DNA of 25,794 nt from Bacteroidota bacterium. Its GTDB lineage: Bacteria; Spirochaetota; Spirochaetia; JABMQR01. The notes under the pieces are model-generated. The model was not told where the DNA came from, did not search any database, and was given only the letters and a program-made list of their open reading frames with translations. The position numbers and the translations under genes were made by a program. Below are positions 7,258 through 15,356 of this stretch, piece after piece (the stretch's first letter is position 1; each line of letters opens with the position of its first letter). The stretch is taken from positions 1-25,794 of the forward strand of contig JABMQR010000066.1 in assembly GCA_013202335.1 (NCBI GenBank), given 5' to 3'.

Positions 7258-9639
7258 ATGCCTCTTCGTAAATCACTTATTTTAAAAAGGAAAGCGAGTT
7301 TTTTTTATAAATTAATTATTTCTGTTGTACTTGTTGCAGTTTTCCCCCTTTTTATTGGAACTATCTTATACTACCGTTTTTCAGTTCAATCACTGGAACA
7401 AAAAATATATACTATAAATGAAGCATATCTGGAGCAAATGGCAAATTCTCTGGATATTGTTTTGACTAATGTTTTAGATGTATCAAAATTACTTTTAATC
7501 GATCCTGTTTTTAAATCTTATTCAGATTTTCCTGAAAAGGAATATTATTTGTCTTTTATAAACCGGGCCTCTGATTTCTCGGCAGATGACAGAAAAGGAT
7601 TAATCAGCTATTTGGATTTGCGTAACAGAATAACAGAAAAAATTGAATTGTTACCAATATTAAATGAATTCATAGACTCAGTGCATTTTTATGATGCCAC
7701 AGACAATACTATCTTCAGGTCCGGGGAACTTCCCCAAATACTTACTAATGCAAGAGAAATTCAATGGTATGCGGATGTTTTAGAGGATACAAATTCTTTT
7801 CCATATATAATGGATACCAGAGTAGTCTGGGACCATCGTCATGGGGACAGGCAAATCCTGACCATTGTATATAAAAATGTACTGGATAATATTCCCTTTT
7901 TTATAAATCTGGATATAGATTTTTTATATAAAAATATGGTTGATAATAAAATCTGGACAGAGAATACATTTTTCTTTGTTATGTCTGACTTTGAAGATCT
8001 AATATTGTTTGATACCGGTCAGAAGAAAGTTGTTGCTGATCTGGCTGAATTATCTCAGAATTCTCCGGGATCTGATGAAAAATACCGGGTAATAAAACAC
8101 GAAGAAGAAGAATATTATGTCAACACTGTAGAAGTAAAGAAAATGAACTGGAACTTCTTCAGTTTTATTAATAGAGATCAATTCAGGAATGAGTTTAATC
8201 TGCTTCGTATATTTGTATTTATCATGGCTTTTTCAATTTTGTTCCTGATATTAATCCTTGGATATTTTTATTCTAAATTTATGTACCGTCCTGTGGAAAA
8301 TCTTGTCCGCTATATAAAAAGAATGTCTGATATCTCAGAAGGTAAGGATCAGGGTGATTTGTTTTATATTAAGAATTATGTTGAATATGCCACCAGGAAA
8401 AACATTGACTTACAGAAACAGCTTGCAGAGGCTATGCCGGCTTATAAAAAAGATTTTTTATCCGATTTACTGAAGCCCCACGATTACAGTTTAGCAGAAA
8501 TAAGGGAAAGAGTGGCTTTGTTGAACATAAATCTTGAATTGGAACATGTTCTTGCAATGGTAATCTTAATTGATGATAACACTTATCAAAGATTAGTGTT
8601 TAAAGACCAGCTTGTATTTAGACTATCGCTGGCAAAAATTGTTCAGGACAGTCTGCAGGAAAAGTTCATTGGGGAAATGATAGAGCTGGAATCACATAAG
8701 TTTGTCTGCATATTAAATACAAGGAATGAAAAACTGACTGCTGTTTACAATATGGCGGAATCAATAATTCAGAATATTCAGGTTGCTTTAAAATGTGAGT
8801 CTAATGTTGCGGTTGGATCATATGGCCGTAGTATCTTTGATCTCTTGAAATCTTATTATGAAGCAGAAGAATTATTGAAGTATCAATTGGTATTTGGTAA
8901 AGGAGTCGTTCTTCATAGAAAATATATCGAACAAAGCTATGATGATGCTGAACCAAATGATATATCTGAATCAATACATAATTTTATAGACAGTGTTAAG
9001 AATGGTAAAATCAAGGATGCAAGAAAAAGAATTTCAATTATTATCTCAGAACTTTTTATGCCCGAAAACAGATTTTCCGATTTAAAAATTCAGCAAACAG
9101 GCATAGATATTTTAAATAGAGTATTGGCTGCATTGGACGAACTTGGTATTGATCAGACAGAGCTGTTTACTGATAGTGAAAATTTGTATTTTAAGATACA
9201 GAATCTGAATGGAAACCTGCAATTTGAATCATTTTTTCATGATAAACTGGATGCTATACAAAATTACTTAAACCAATTTCCCGGTAGTCGAAAAACTAAA
9301 AATATAGAAATAATTTGCAGAATACTGGAAGCTGATTATGGTGAGAATATGAATTTAAATACCCTTGCAGATAGAATAAATCTTAATCCCTCATATGTCA
9401 GTAGAATATTTAAACAGTCAACCGGCACTTCATTTGTTGATTATTTAACAGACTTAAGAGTTGAAAAAGCAAAAGTGCTGTTAGAAACGAGCAACATGAA
9501 TGTTAAGGGAATATGTTTACAGGTTGGATACTGGAATACAAATTATTTTATCAAAGTATTCAAGAAAAAAGTTGGAAAGACACCCGGAGAATTCAGGCGG
9601 GATTTGAACCTTAAGCAAATGGATAAAATTGTTAATTGA
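7258..9639 (+). CDS. Membrane-bound AraC-family regulator with extracytoplasmic sensor region
   Basis: One-component regulator, 793 residues, that probably senses a sugar outside the membrane and activates the adjacent transporter operon. Order of parts: N-terminal membrane span (about residues 17-37), an extracytoplasmic region of about 275 residues of Cache-like length, a second span (about 315-337), a linker and middle cytoplasmic region, and a C-terminal double helix-turn-helix of AraC type (about 680-783). The last contains MNLNTLADRINLNPSYVSRI and the second-helix pattern GYWNTNYFIKVFKKKVGKTP. The start is supported by TTTAGGAG before ATG 7258. Similar proteins sit beside LplA/LplB/YtcP transporters in Paenibacillus and spirochaetes. 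This operon therefore uses a one-component sensor, whereas the first importer is preceded by a YesM-type kinase. Confidence 0.92.
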   Translation: MPLRKSLILKRKASFFYKLIISVVLVAVFPLFIGTILYYRFSVQSLEQKIYTINEAYLEQMANSLDIVLTNVLDVSKLLLIDPVFKSYSDFPEKEYYLSFINRASDFSADDRKGLISYLDLRNRITEKIELLPILNEFIDSVHFYDATDNTIFRSGELPQILTNAREIQWYADVLEDTNSFPYIMDTRVVWDHRHGDRQILTIVYKNVLDNIPFFINLDIDFLYKNMVDNKIWTENTFFFVMSDFEDLILFDTGQKKVVADLAELSQNSPGSDEKYRVIKHEEEEYYVNTVEVKKMNWNFFSFINRDQFRNEFNLLRIFVFIMAFSILFLILILGYFYSKFMYRPVENLVRYIKRMSDISEGKDQGDLFYIKNYVEYATRKNIDLQKQLAEAMPAYKKDFLSDLLKPHDYSLAEIRERVALLNINLELEHVLAMVILIDDNTYQRLVFKDQLVFRLSLAKIVQDSLQEKFIGEMIELESHKFVCILNTRNEKLTAVYNMAESIIQNIQVALKCESNVAVGSYGRSIFDLLKSYYEAEELLKYQLVFGKGVVLHRKYIEQSYDDAEPNDISESIHNFIDSVKNGKIKDARKRISIIISELFMPENRFSDLKIQQTGIDILNRVLAALDELGIDQTELFTDSENLYFKIQNLNGNLQFESFFHDKLDAIQNYLNQFPGSRKTKNIEIICRILEADYGENMNLNTLADRINLNPSYVSRIFKQSTGTSFVDYLTDLRVEKAKVLLETSNMNVKGICLQVGYWNTNYFIKVFKKKVGKTPGEFRRDLNLKQMDKIVN

Positions 9640-9775
9640 AAATCGATAGCTATATTAGTTTGAATAATTATTATCAATTTGAAAATAATGTTTTATTTCA
9701 CAAATGAGCCGGGTATTAATGGAACTATTTTTAGGTTATGAAACTTTTTTTACATCTATTTCCCCGGAAAATAAT

Positions 9776-9788
9776 TGTAAGAATTACA
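9776..9788. promoter_or_regulatory. Short dyad TGTAA-GAA-TTACA upstream of the second binding-protein gene
   Basis: A perfect five-base inverted repeat with a three-base centre lies about 60 bases before ATG 9847, in the 207-base gap after the AraC-type gene. It could be a regulator site, but short AT-rich dyads occur by chance. I found no strong promoter in this gap. Confidence 0.2.
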
Positions 9789-9846
9789 TCATTTTCTTCT
9801 GAATAATATCGTGATAGCCTGAATCAATATTTTATAGGAGGACACT

Positions 9847-11421
9847 ATGATGTTGAAAAGAATGATTATTGCATTCTTGTTGGTAGTTTTAATAATTACT
9901 GCAAGCTTTGCAGGAGGTCAAAAAGAACCGGCAGCTGATGCAGAAGGGCCTACAAAAATAGTAGTGTATGGAAATGGCGGCTTTATGCGTGCCCGGCTGC
10001 GTACCATATCTACTACAGATGAGATGAAACTTCTTATGCATGACTGGATTCAGGAGAATACCGGTTATGACGTAGAGGTTATTGCTCCCGGTACCACATC
10101 GGATCAGGATGCACAGAAAATAAATCTGCTCCTGGCATCCGGAAGTCAGTTGGATGGTTTTTGGGGTGACTGGCCGGATTACTATTCTCAGGGCGCAATT
10201 CAGCCATTAACAGAATATTTTAAAACTGTTGGTACTCATATCCTGCCTGCATGGCCTCAGTCATCCGTAGATGCTTTAACCAAAGATGGAGAGATCTGGG
10301 GTATCCCGAGGGTTACACCTATGCTGGTTGCTCCAATCTATTTCAGAACCGACTGGCTGGCAGAACTTGGAATGGATATGCCTGACACTATCGATGATAT
10401 GACAGCATATCTTGCAGCTGTTCAAAAAGCAAAACCCGCCGGGGACAGAACTATCCCTCTATTATTGAATACAAAAGGTATTCATGGAGCAGTTCCAATG
10501 TACGATGCATTACTGGGTGCTTTTACAGAATACGGATATTCCAATTGGATGGATTCTGATGGAAAATTAAAACCGTATATACTTCAGCCAGGAATGGTAG
10601 ATTTTGTAAAACAGCTGAATGAATGGTTCGAAGCCGGTTATATCTATCCGGAATTTGCTTCACTGGATCAAAACCGTATAAGAGACCTTATCGCTTCTGC
10701 TGTAGTAGGAATGACAATCTCCACAACTACAGACACATCTTCCACTGATTCTGAAATGAGAAAGATTGATCCTGAAGCAGACTTTGATATCAATCCTGCG
10801 GGAATTACCGGACCAAAGGGTCTTGCAGAAACTGTAAAGGCTGCCGGATATCAGGCTCAATTAGTGCCTGCTACATCCAAGCATCCTGAAGCTATTGTTG
10901 CTATACAGGATTTTCTCTACCAGGATCCGGCAAATTTTCTTTCTTCAATGTATGGAACTCCGGAAACAGGAAACTGGGAATGGGATGAATCCAAAGGCGG
11001 CAGAGAAGCAGTTGCTTTTAAAGGTGAATATAAAGATTATGCCGGTGATTACAGCTGGTCTGTTTCCCTTCCTGCATGGGTTGGTGTAGGTTTAATTAAT
11101 GACCGTGAAGATACAAATTACAAACAGCACCACTACTTTGGAATCAGCGGTATTGGTCGAACCCCTCCTGATGTTACGAATACAGCCAGAGGGAAAATGC
11201 GACTGGACGCATATGTACTCTATGATCAGAATGTACTGGAAGAAGAAGTTCCCGGTCTTGCGGATCTGCAAAGAATGATGGACGAAGAAGTATTCAAGTT
11301 TATCCTGGGATCAAGAAACGTTAATGAATGGGATGATTTTATTGGTGATCTTTATTCTGCAGGGATGGATGATTGGATAAGCGCACATACAAAAATATAT
11401 AAAGAAGCTAAAGGATTGTAA
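9847..11421 (+). CDS. ABC transporter solute-binding protein (COG1653, LplA-like)
   Basis: Binding component of the second importer, 524 residues. A strong AGGAGG site (9836-9841) precedes ATG 9847; ATG 9850 is an equally possible start. The signal peptide core ends in TASFAGGQKEP. As in the first system, the cleavage region (SFA|GG) has no lipobox cysteine, so the protein is probably soluble in the periplasm. The region DFDINPAGITGPKGLAETVK and the tryptophan-rich C-terminal part fit large oligosaccharide-binding proteins. It differs clearly in sequence from the protein at 3732-5300, so the two importers likely have different ligands. A hairpin follows and may set a higher level of binding protein than permeases. 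Confidence 0.9.
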   Translation: MMLKRMIIAFLLVVLIITASFAGGQKEPAADAEGPTKIVVYGNGGFMRARLRTISTTDEMKLLMHDWIQENTGYDVEVIAPGTTSDQDAQKINLLLASGSQLDGFWGDWPDYYSQGAIQPLTEYFKTVGTHILPAWPQSSVDALTKDGEIWGIPRVTPMLVAPIYFRTDWLAELGMDMPDTIDDMTAYLAAVQKAKPAGDRTIPLLLNTKGIHGAVPMYDALLGAFTEYGYSNWMDSDGKLKPYILQPGMVDFVKQLNEWFEAGYIYPEFASLDQNRIRDLIASAVVGMTISTTTDTSSTDSEMRKIDPEADFDINPAGITGPKGLAETVKAAGYQAQLVPATSKHPEAIVAIQDFLYQDPANFLSSMYGTPETGNWEWDESKGGREAVAFKGEYKDYAGDYSWSVSLPAWVGVGLINDREDTNYKQHHYFGISGIGRTPPDVTNTARGKMRLDAYVLYDQNVLEEEVPGLADLQRMMDEEVFKFILGSRNVNEWDDFIGDLYSAGMDDWISAHTKIYKEAKGL

Positions 11422-11428
11422 TCTTAAA

Positions 11429-11455
11429 TTATCAGCCCCTTAATGGGGCTGATAA
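11429..11455 (+). terminator. Intercistronic hairpin (attenuator or 3'-end protector)
   Basis: TTATCAGCCCC (11429-11439) and GGGGCTGATAA (11445-11455) form a perfect 11-pair stem with loop TTAAT, seven bases after the binding-protein stop. The following sequence is AT-rich but has no T tract. In binding-protein operons such hairpins usually allow partial read-through and stabilise the upstream message. Confidence 0.7.
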
Positions 11456-11493
11456 ATATAAATTTAAATTGGAGTTATCGGAAGTACATTTTA

Positions 11494-11517
11494 ATGCTTC
11501 TGTTTTTAATTGTATGA
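11494..11517 (+). CDS. Possible seven-codon leader cistron MLLFLIV
   Basis: GGAAG (11480-11484) lies nine bases before ATG 11494, which opens a seven-codon frame. Its TGA stop (11515-11517) overlaps ATG 11514, the best start of the permease, as ATGA. The permease start has no ribosome site of its own, so coupling from this mini-cistron would explain how it is translated. The frame is too short for coding statistics to help. Confidence 0.3.
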   Translation: MLLFLIV

Positions 11518-11600
11518 ATAAACTAACTGACATTAATATTAATAAACTAAACAGTACTAATATCAGTAAACTTGACAGAATTAATATTAATAAACTAAAT
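11505..11600 (+). repeat. Four tandem 24-base units at the 5' end of the permease gene
   Basis: Units at 11505-11528, 11529-11552, 11553-11576 and 11577-11600 share the pattern NNNATTAATATTAATAAACT. Units 2 and 4 are nearly identical over 20 bases. In frame they encode eight-residue repeats of the form (x)(I/T)NI(N/S)KL(N/D): DININKLN, STNISKLD and RININKLN, preceded by a diverged NCMNKLT copy. The unit length is a multiple of three, so gain or loss of a copy keeps the frame. Confidence 0.8.
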
Positions 11601-12518
11601 AAGACTTCACTCAGGAATAAAATTGCAAAATATTGGCTTTTATATGCATTGATTTTGCCGGGATTACTGTATGTATTGATTTTTCGTTATATCCCTTTAT
11701 TAGGCGTGCTCGTTGCATTTAAAAAAGTCCCGACATTTGCCACAATAGAACAAATAATGGCAGCTGAGTGGGTTGGATTGTATCAATTTAAAAAATTTGT
11801 ATCTTCCTATTATTTCTGGAATATTTTAAGAAATACATTTTATTTAGCTGGTTTAAGGATGATTTTTGAATTCGGTCTTCCAATTATACTGGCACTTTTG
11901 ATGAATGAATTGAAAAGTGTAATTTTTAAGCGGGTTGTGCAGACAATCTCATATATGCCCTATTTTATTTCTACCGTAGTCCTGGCAGGACTGGTTTTTA
12001 ATGTGTTATCCCTTCAGTCAGGTATTATCCCTGAAATCGTTAGAAGATTGGGGGGAGATGTAAGGTATTATTTAGGGGATATACGGTCTTTTCGCCCCGT
12101 ATTACTATCAGCAATTATATGGAAAAATATTGGCTGGGGCACAATCATTTATCTGGCAGCTCTATCCGGAATTGATCAGCAGTTATATGAAGCTGCGCGT
12201 ATTGACGGGGCGAACAGATGGGTTCAAACATTAAAAATCTCCCTGCCTTCAATATCATTTGCAGTAGTAATAATGTTTTTGTTAAGAATCAGTGTTGTCT
12301 TAAACCAGGGATTTGAAGAAACATTATTGCTGTATTCACCCGCTGTGTATGAGGTCTCAGATCTTATTGATACTTATGTGTATCGTGTTGGTCTCCTGCA
12401 GAACCAGGCTTCTTTTGGCGCTGCAGTTGGATTATTTAAATCTTTGCTTGCTTTATGTCTGGTTTTACTGTCCAATCTTGTAGCTAAAAAGTATTCAGAC
12501 CATAGTTTATATGGGTAA
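11514..12518 (+). CDS. ABC sugar transporter permease, LplB type, with repeat-bearing N-terminus
   Basis: First membrane subunit of the second importer. From YALILPGLLYVLIFRYIPLL onward it is a normal LplB-type permease with six predicted spans and the ATPase-contact loop EAARIDGANRWVQTLKISLP. Unlike relatives, about 35 polar residues precede the first span; they consist mainly of eight-residue repeats of the ININKLN type. I chose ATG 11514 (334 residues) because its ATG overlaps the TGA of a seven-codon leader that has a ribosome site. An in-frame TTG at 11469 would add 15 residues but has no ribosome site either, so the start is uncertain. The substrate is unknown and presumed to be an oligosaccharide. 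Confidence 0.88.
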   Translation: MNKLTDININKLNSTNISKLDRININKLNKTSLRNKIAKYWLLYALILPGLLYVLIFRYIPLLGVLVAFKKVPTFATIEQIMAAEWVGLYQFKKFVSSYYFWNILRNTFYLAGLRMIFEFGLPIILALLMNELKSVIFKRVVQTISYMPYFISTVVLAGLVFNVLSLQSGIIPEIVRRLGGDVRYYLGDIRSFRPVLLSAIIWKNIGWGTIIYLAALSGIDQQLYEAARIDGANRWVQTLKISLPSISFAVVIMFLLRISVVLNQGFEETLLLYSPAVYEVSDLIDTYVYRVGLLQNQASFGAAVGLFKSLLALCLVLLSNLVAKKYSDHSLYG

Positions 12519-12537
12519 TAAGAGATAAGTATTAATA

Positions 12538-13416
12538 ATGAAAACAGTATCGTTATCCAAAGGTGAAAGAATTTTTAATTTAGTTAATGTAACATTAATG
12601 ATTGGAATTATGGGCATATTCCTTTTTCCATTTTTATCTGTTGTTATGAGCTCTTTTGTATCAACACAAGAATATTTATCCAGAACAGGAATGATCCTGA
12701 TCCCTGAAAAATTTGATTTTTCTGCATACACCATGATATTGAGGAACAAACTTATTTATTCCGCATATACAGTTACTATTTTCAGAACTGTTGTTGGAAC
12801 CTTTTTGCAGATATCTGTAACTACTGCCATGGCTTACGGTTTATCAAAAAATGATTTACCCGGCAGGAGGGTTATTCAATTATTGCTTGTTATGTGTTTG
12901 ATTTTTCCTGTGCAGATTATACCTCAATTTTTATTGGTAAAAAGTCTTGGATTGATTAATTCTGTCTGGTCCATGATTTTCCCATGGATGATGAATATTC
13001 AGTATATATTTTTAATGATTGCTTTCTTTAAACAGATCCCTGTAAGCCTTGAAGAAGCTGCAATCATAGACGGCTGCTCTCATGTCGGGATATTCTTTAG
13101 AATAGTTTTGCCATTAAGTCTCGCTTCAGTAGCTACAATATCCCTTTTTTACGCTGTATGGCATTGGAACTCCTGGTTTGATGCCCAGATGTTTATAAAT
13201 AATTTAAAATTATATCCTATGCAGAATTTACTGAAGAGGATATTGGAAGTTCCTCAATTAGGCGATATCGGAGGCGGTGTTGTAGATGAGCCGCTGCCTG
13301 CAGAATCGATAAAAGGTGCTGTAATAGTCATTACCACTTTACCTATTCTATGTGTTTACCCTTTTGTTCAAAAATATTTTGTAAAGGGATTCATGATGGG
13401 TTCTGTAAAAGGATAA
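12538..13416 (+). CDS. ABC sugar transporter permease, YtcP/LplC type
   Basis: Second permease of the second importer, 292 residues with six predicted spans. The EAA loop reads EEAAIIDGCSHVGIFFRIVL (residues 172-191), and the protein ends in GSVKG as usual for this subfamily. It starts 19 bases after the preceding stop. The ribosome site is weak (AAGAGATAAG at about 12520-12529), so coupling to the upstream gene is likely. No ATPase gene follows. The transcription unit appears to end at the hairpin at 13441-13468. Confidence 0.93.
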   Translation: MKTVSLSKGERIFNLVNVTLMIGIMGIFLFPFLSVVMSSFVSTQEYLSRTGMILIPEKFDFSAYTMILRNKLIYSAYTVTIFRTVVGTFLQISVTTAMAYGLSKNDLPGRRVIQLLLVMCLIFPVQIIPQFLLVKSLGLINSVWSMIFPWMMNIQYIFLMIAFFKQIPVSLEEAAIIDGCSHVGIFFRIVLPLSLASVATISLFYAVWHWNSWFDAQMFINNLKLYPMQNLLKRILEVPQLGDIGGGVVDEPLPAESIKGAVIVITTLPILCVYPFVQKYFVKGFMMGSVKG

Positions 13417-13440
13417 GAAAACTTTTCTCCTTAGTTTTTA

Positions 13441-13468
13441 CCCCTTTGGAATGTAAATTCCAAAGGGG
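13441..13468 (+). terminator. Terminator of the second transporter operon
   Basis: CCCCTTTGGAAT (13441-13452) and ATTCCAAAGGGG (13457-13468) make a perfect 12-pair stem with a GTAA loop, 24 bases after the permease stop, followed by GTTTATCT. It lies between convergent genes. The T-rich side favours plus-strand termination; the minus-strand reading lacks a T tract. Confidence 0.75.
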
Positions 13469-13534
13469 GTTTATCTGGATAAGTGGTTACATGAAATTGA
13501 TGAAGTAAGTCGATATTGAAGCATCAAAGAAAAG

Positions 13535-14173
13535 TCAGACATTCTCGCTTATATAGCGTTTGATTTTCCTGGAAAGGTGCCCGTTGATAAACGCAGCCCC
13601 GTCCGGATCCTTATTTATTAGATAGTCAAGGATTTTTTGATGCTCTTCCTGTGTATCTACACCCAGGCTATGATTCATAATCTGATAGAACATATGGCTG
13701 CTTCTAAGGTTAAGACGTTCGAAGAGCTGAATAAGCAGATCATTTCCTGACATGTGAACAAGCTGGAGATGAAACTGGTAATGAACCTGGGCGAATTTCA
13801 TCATATCTATAGGATCACTATCGACAAGATTATCCATCTGTTTTTTAATTTTTTCCATTCTCTGGAAATCTCTGTCTTTTAAATTCTCAATAGCCAGGGT
13901 GAAAGAAAGATGTTCAAGAGAAGCGCGAACCTGCATCAGATCGATGAAATCTTTCTGTGTTTCATTTTTTACATAGGTACCGGATTTTGGCTTGATAATG
14001 ATCAAACCATCATTTTCAAGACGCTTCAGAATTTCCCTGATCGGTGTTCGGGAGCATTCGTATTCCCGTGCGAGCTGTATTTCCGACAGCTTCTGTCCGG
14101 GACGAAACTCATCTGTAAGGATTTTTGATCGGATGGTTTGGTAAATGTCATCGGATCTATTGTTTTTGTCCAT
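13535..14173 (-). CDS. GntR-family transcriptional regulator, FadR subfamily
   Basis: DNA-binding regulator, 212 residues, with an N-terminal winged helix (about residues 8-75, including RTPIREILKRLENDGLI, the hallmark GntR recognition region) and an FCD effector domain. The FCD domain carries histidines in the expected metal or ligand positions (FAQVHYQFHLQL, then EEHQKIL and NGHLSR). FadR-type proteins bind small organic acids, often sugar acids; E. coli NanR is one. Start choice: AAGGAAAGAAG precedes ATG 14173. An upstream in-frame ATG at 14218 would place coding sequence over the promoter and operator. The gene is divergent from the lyase gene at 14435. A consensus FadR-type site lies in the spacer of its own promoter, so it probably represses itself and the catabolic genes. 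Confidence 0.93.
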   Translation of the reverse strand: MDKNNRSDDIYQTIRSKILTDEFRPGQKLSEIQLAREYECSRTPIREILKRLENDGLIIIKPKSGTYVKNETQKDFIDLMQVRASLEHLSFTLAIENLKDRDFQRMEKIKKQMDNLVDSDPIDMMKFAQVHYQFHLQLVHMSGNDLLIQLFERLNLRSSHMFYQIMNHSLGVDTQEEHQKILDYLINKDPDGAAFINGHLSRKIKRYISENV

Positions 14174-14197
14174 ATGTCTTCTTTCCTTTATGCAACA

Positions 14198-14226
14198 ATT
14201 TAACATCTTAGTATACAAGATGTCAA
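14198..14226 (-). promoter_or_regulatory. Promoter of the gntR gene with internal operator (14207-14219)
   Basis: On the minus strand TTGACA (14221-14226), a 17-base spacer and TTAAAT (14198-14203) form a good promoter 25 bases before the start codon. The spacer contains CTTGTATACTAAG (14207-14219). This fits the FadR-type pattern TNGTNNACNA and nearly matches the perfect palindrome found before the divergent lyase gene. A protein bound here would block RNA polymerase, implying autoregulation. Confidence 0.7.
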
Positions 14227-14378
14227 CAAGATATTTTCCGGCTGCAAATTATATGAATATTCCATGATAAATATCTACTGCTATTTCTTAGAAAATTTTA
14301 GTCTGAAAGGCTGGTTAATCTGATCTGACAGGACTTTCTGTATTTACCGCTGAATCATGCTTACTAGTAGGTTAAAAC

Positions 14379-14407
14379 TTGACAGGCAATATCTTTTAAT
14401 GTATTAT
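14379..14407 (+). promoter_or_regulatory. Promoter of the lyase-sulfatase-oxidoreductase operon
   Basis: TTGACA (14379-14384), a 17-base spacer and TATTAT (14402-14407) form a near-consensus housekeeping promoter. The predicted transcription start is at about 14414, inside the palindrome that directly follows the -10. Confidence 0.75.
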
Positions 14408-14419
14408 CTTGTATACAAG
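14408..14419. promoter_or_regulatory. Perfect palindrome CTTGTATACAAG, probable GntR operator
   Basis: A perfect 12-base dyad lies immediately after the -10 and across the likely transcription start, 15 bases before ATG 14435. Related copies occur in the gntR promoter, twice near the minus-strand sulfatase promoter and just after the nanA promoter. Its position predicts repression. Confidence 0.75.
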
Positions 14420-14434
14420 TTAATGAGGGTGTGT

Positions 14435-15355
14435 ATGAATAAATCAAAAAAAGAAATAAAAGGATACATAGCTGCAGTCATAGCACCAATGAAGGAAAAT
14501 GGTGATATTTTCCCTGAAAGAATTGTTGATCTGGCAGACTATCTGATTTCTTCAGGTATAGATGGATTATATGTGAATGGGACCACTGGAGAAGGCCCCT
14601 CTCTGACTCTGGAAGAAAGGAATGAGATGACCGATTCCTGGTGTCGTGCTGTTAAAGGCCGGGTACCGGTGATTGTGCATGTGGGAGACAACTCTCTGCC
14701 GGCCGCCAGGCGGATGGCGCGATTTGCTGCCGATGCAGGTGCAGATGTTGTTGCCGCGTTGCCTCCCTGGTACTTCAAACCGGCTACACTGGAACTGCTT
14801 GTAGATTGGATGAAGGTAATCGCCGGAGAAGCATGGGACCTCCCGTTCTATTATTATCATCTTCCGGGAGTTACGGGAGTGGAGTTTGATATGGTCCGCT
14901 TCATGGAACTGGCTTTGAAGGAAATTCCAACTTTTCGTGGGATCAAGTTCAGCTCTTTAAACATTCCCGAATGCCAGGCCTGTGTAGATGCGGGGGGAGA
15001 TGTAGCTAATGTGTTCTGGGGTTGTGATGAAGCGATTCTTACAGGATTCAGTATAGGCTGCTCCGGAGGTGTGGGCAGCACATACAACTTCGCTTTGCCC
15101 CTTTACATCAAAATAAGAGACGCATGGGCAGGCGGAGAACTGGAGATTGCGCGGCAACTCCAGTCCAGAGCTGTAGATCTGGTCAGGATCTGTGGAAAGT
15201 TTGGCGGTCAGCGGGCTTTCAAAGCTATGATGAAGATCATCGGGATGGATTCCGGTCCCAGTCGTCTCCCCATCCTGACTCTAAGCGGGAAAGAGATGAG
15301 TGAATTGGAGATGGATGTAAGGAAGATTGGCTTTTTTGACTGGGGAGTGGAGTAG
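14435..15355 (+). CDS. N-acetylneuraminate lyase-type aldolase (NPL-like, DapA superfamily)
   Basis: Class I aldolase, 306 residues, of the DapA/NanA superfamily. Its motifs resemble animal-type N-acetylneuraminate lyase (NPL) more than E. coli NanA: YVNGTTGEGPSLTLEER (residues 47-63), PFYYYHLPGVTGVEF with catalytic Tyr141, and RGIKFSS with Schiff-base Lys171. Asp198-Glu199 (CDEA) and Ser215 (GSTYN) correspond to sialic-acid-binding residues of NanA. The expected reaction is cleavage of N-acetylneuraminate, or a close 2-keto-3-deoxy acid, to pyruvate and an N-acetyl sugar in the cytoplasm. Start choice: GAGGGTG precedes ATG 14435; starts upstream would run through the promoter and operator. 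One base separates its stop from the sulfatase start, so they are translated together. The exact substrate is inferred. Confidence 0.88.
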   Translation: MNKSKKEIKGYIAAVIAPMKENGDIFPERIVDLADYLISSGIDGLYVNGTTGEGPSLTLEERNEMTDSWCRAVKGRVPVIVHVGDNSLPAARRMARFAADAGADVVAALPPWYFKPATLELLVDWMKVIAGEAWDLPFYYYHLPGVTGVEFDMVRFMELALKEIPTFRGIKFSSLNIPECQACVDAGGDVANVFWGCDEAILTGFSIGCSGGVGSTYNFALPLYIKIRDAWAGGELEIARQLQSRAVDLVRICGKFGGQRAFKAMMKIIGMDSGPSRLPILTLSGKEMSELEMDVRKIGFFDWGVE

Positions 15356-15356
15356 A

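Noticed and set aside
11505..11600. Repeats considered as a CRISPR array
   Set aside because: Units are contiguous with no spacers, in frame with the permease, and degenerate; no cas genes are present.
14174..14218. Longer GntR protein starting at 14218
   Set aside because: The extra segment covers the gntR promoter and operator; AAGGAAAGAAG marks ATG 14173.
14357..14434. Upstream start of the first lyase, adding 26 residues
   Set aside because: It would run through the TTGACA/TATTAT promoter and the CTTGTATACAAG palindrome; ATG 14435 has GAGGGTG and fits the usual family length.
15327..15356. TTG start of the first sulfatase inside the lyase gene
   Set aside because: No ribosome site; GGGGAGTGGAG before ATG 15357 is much better.
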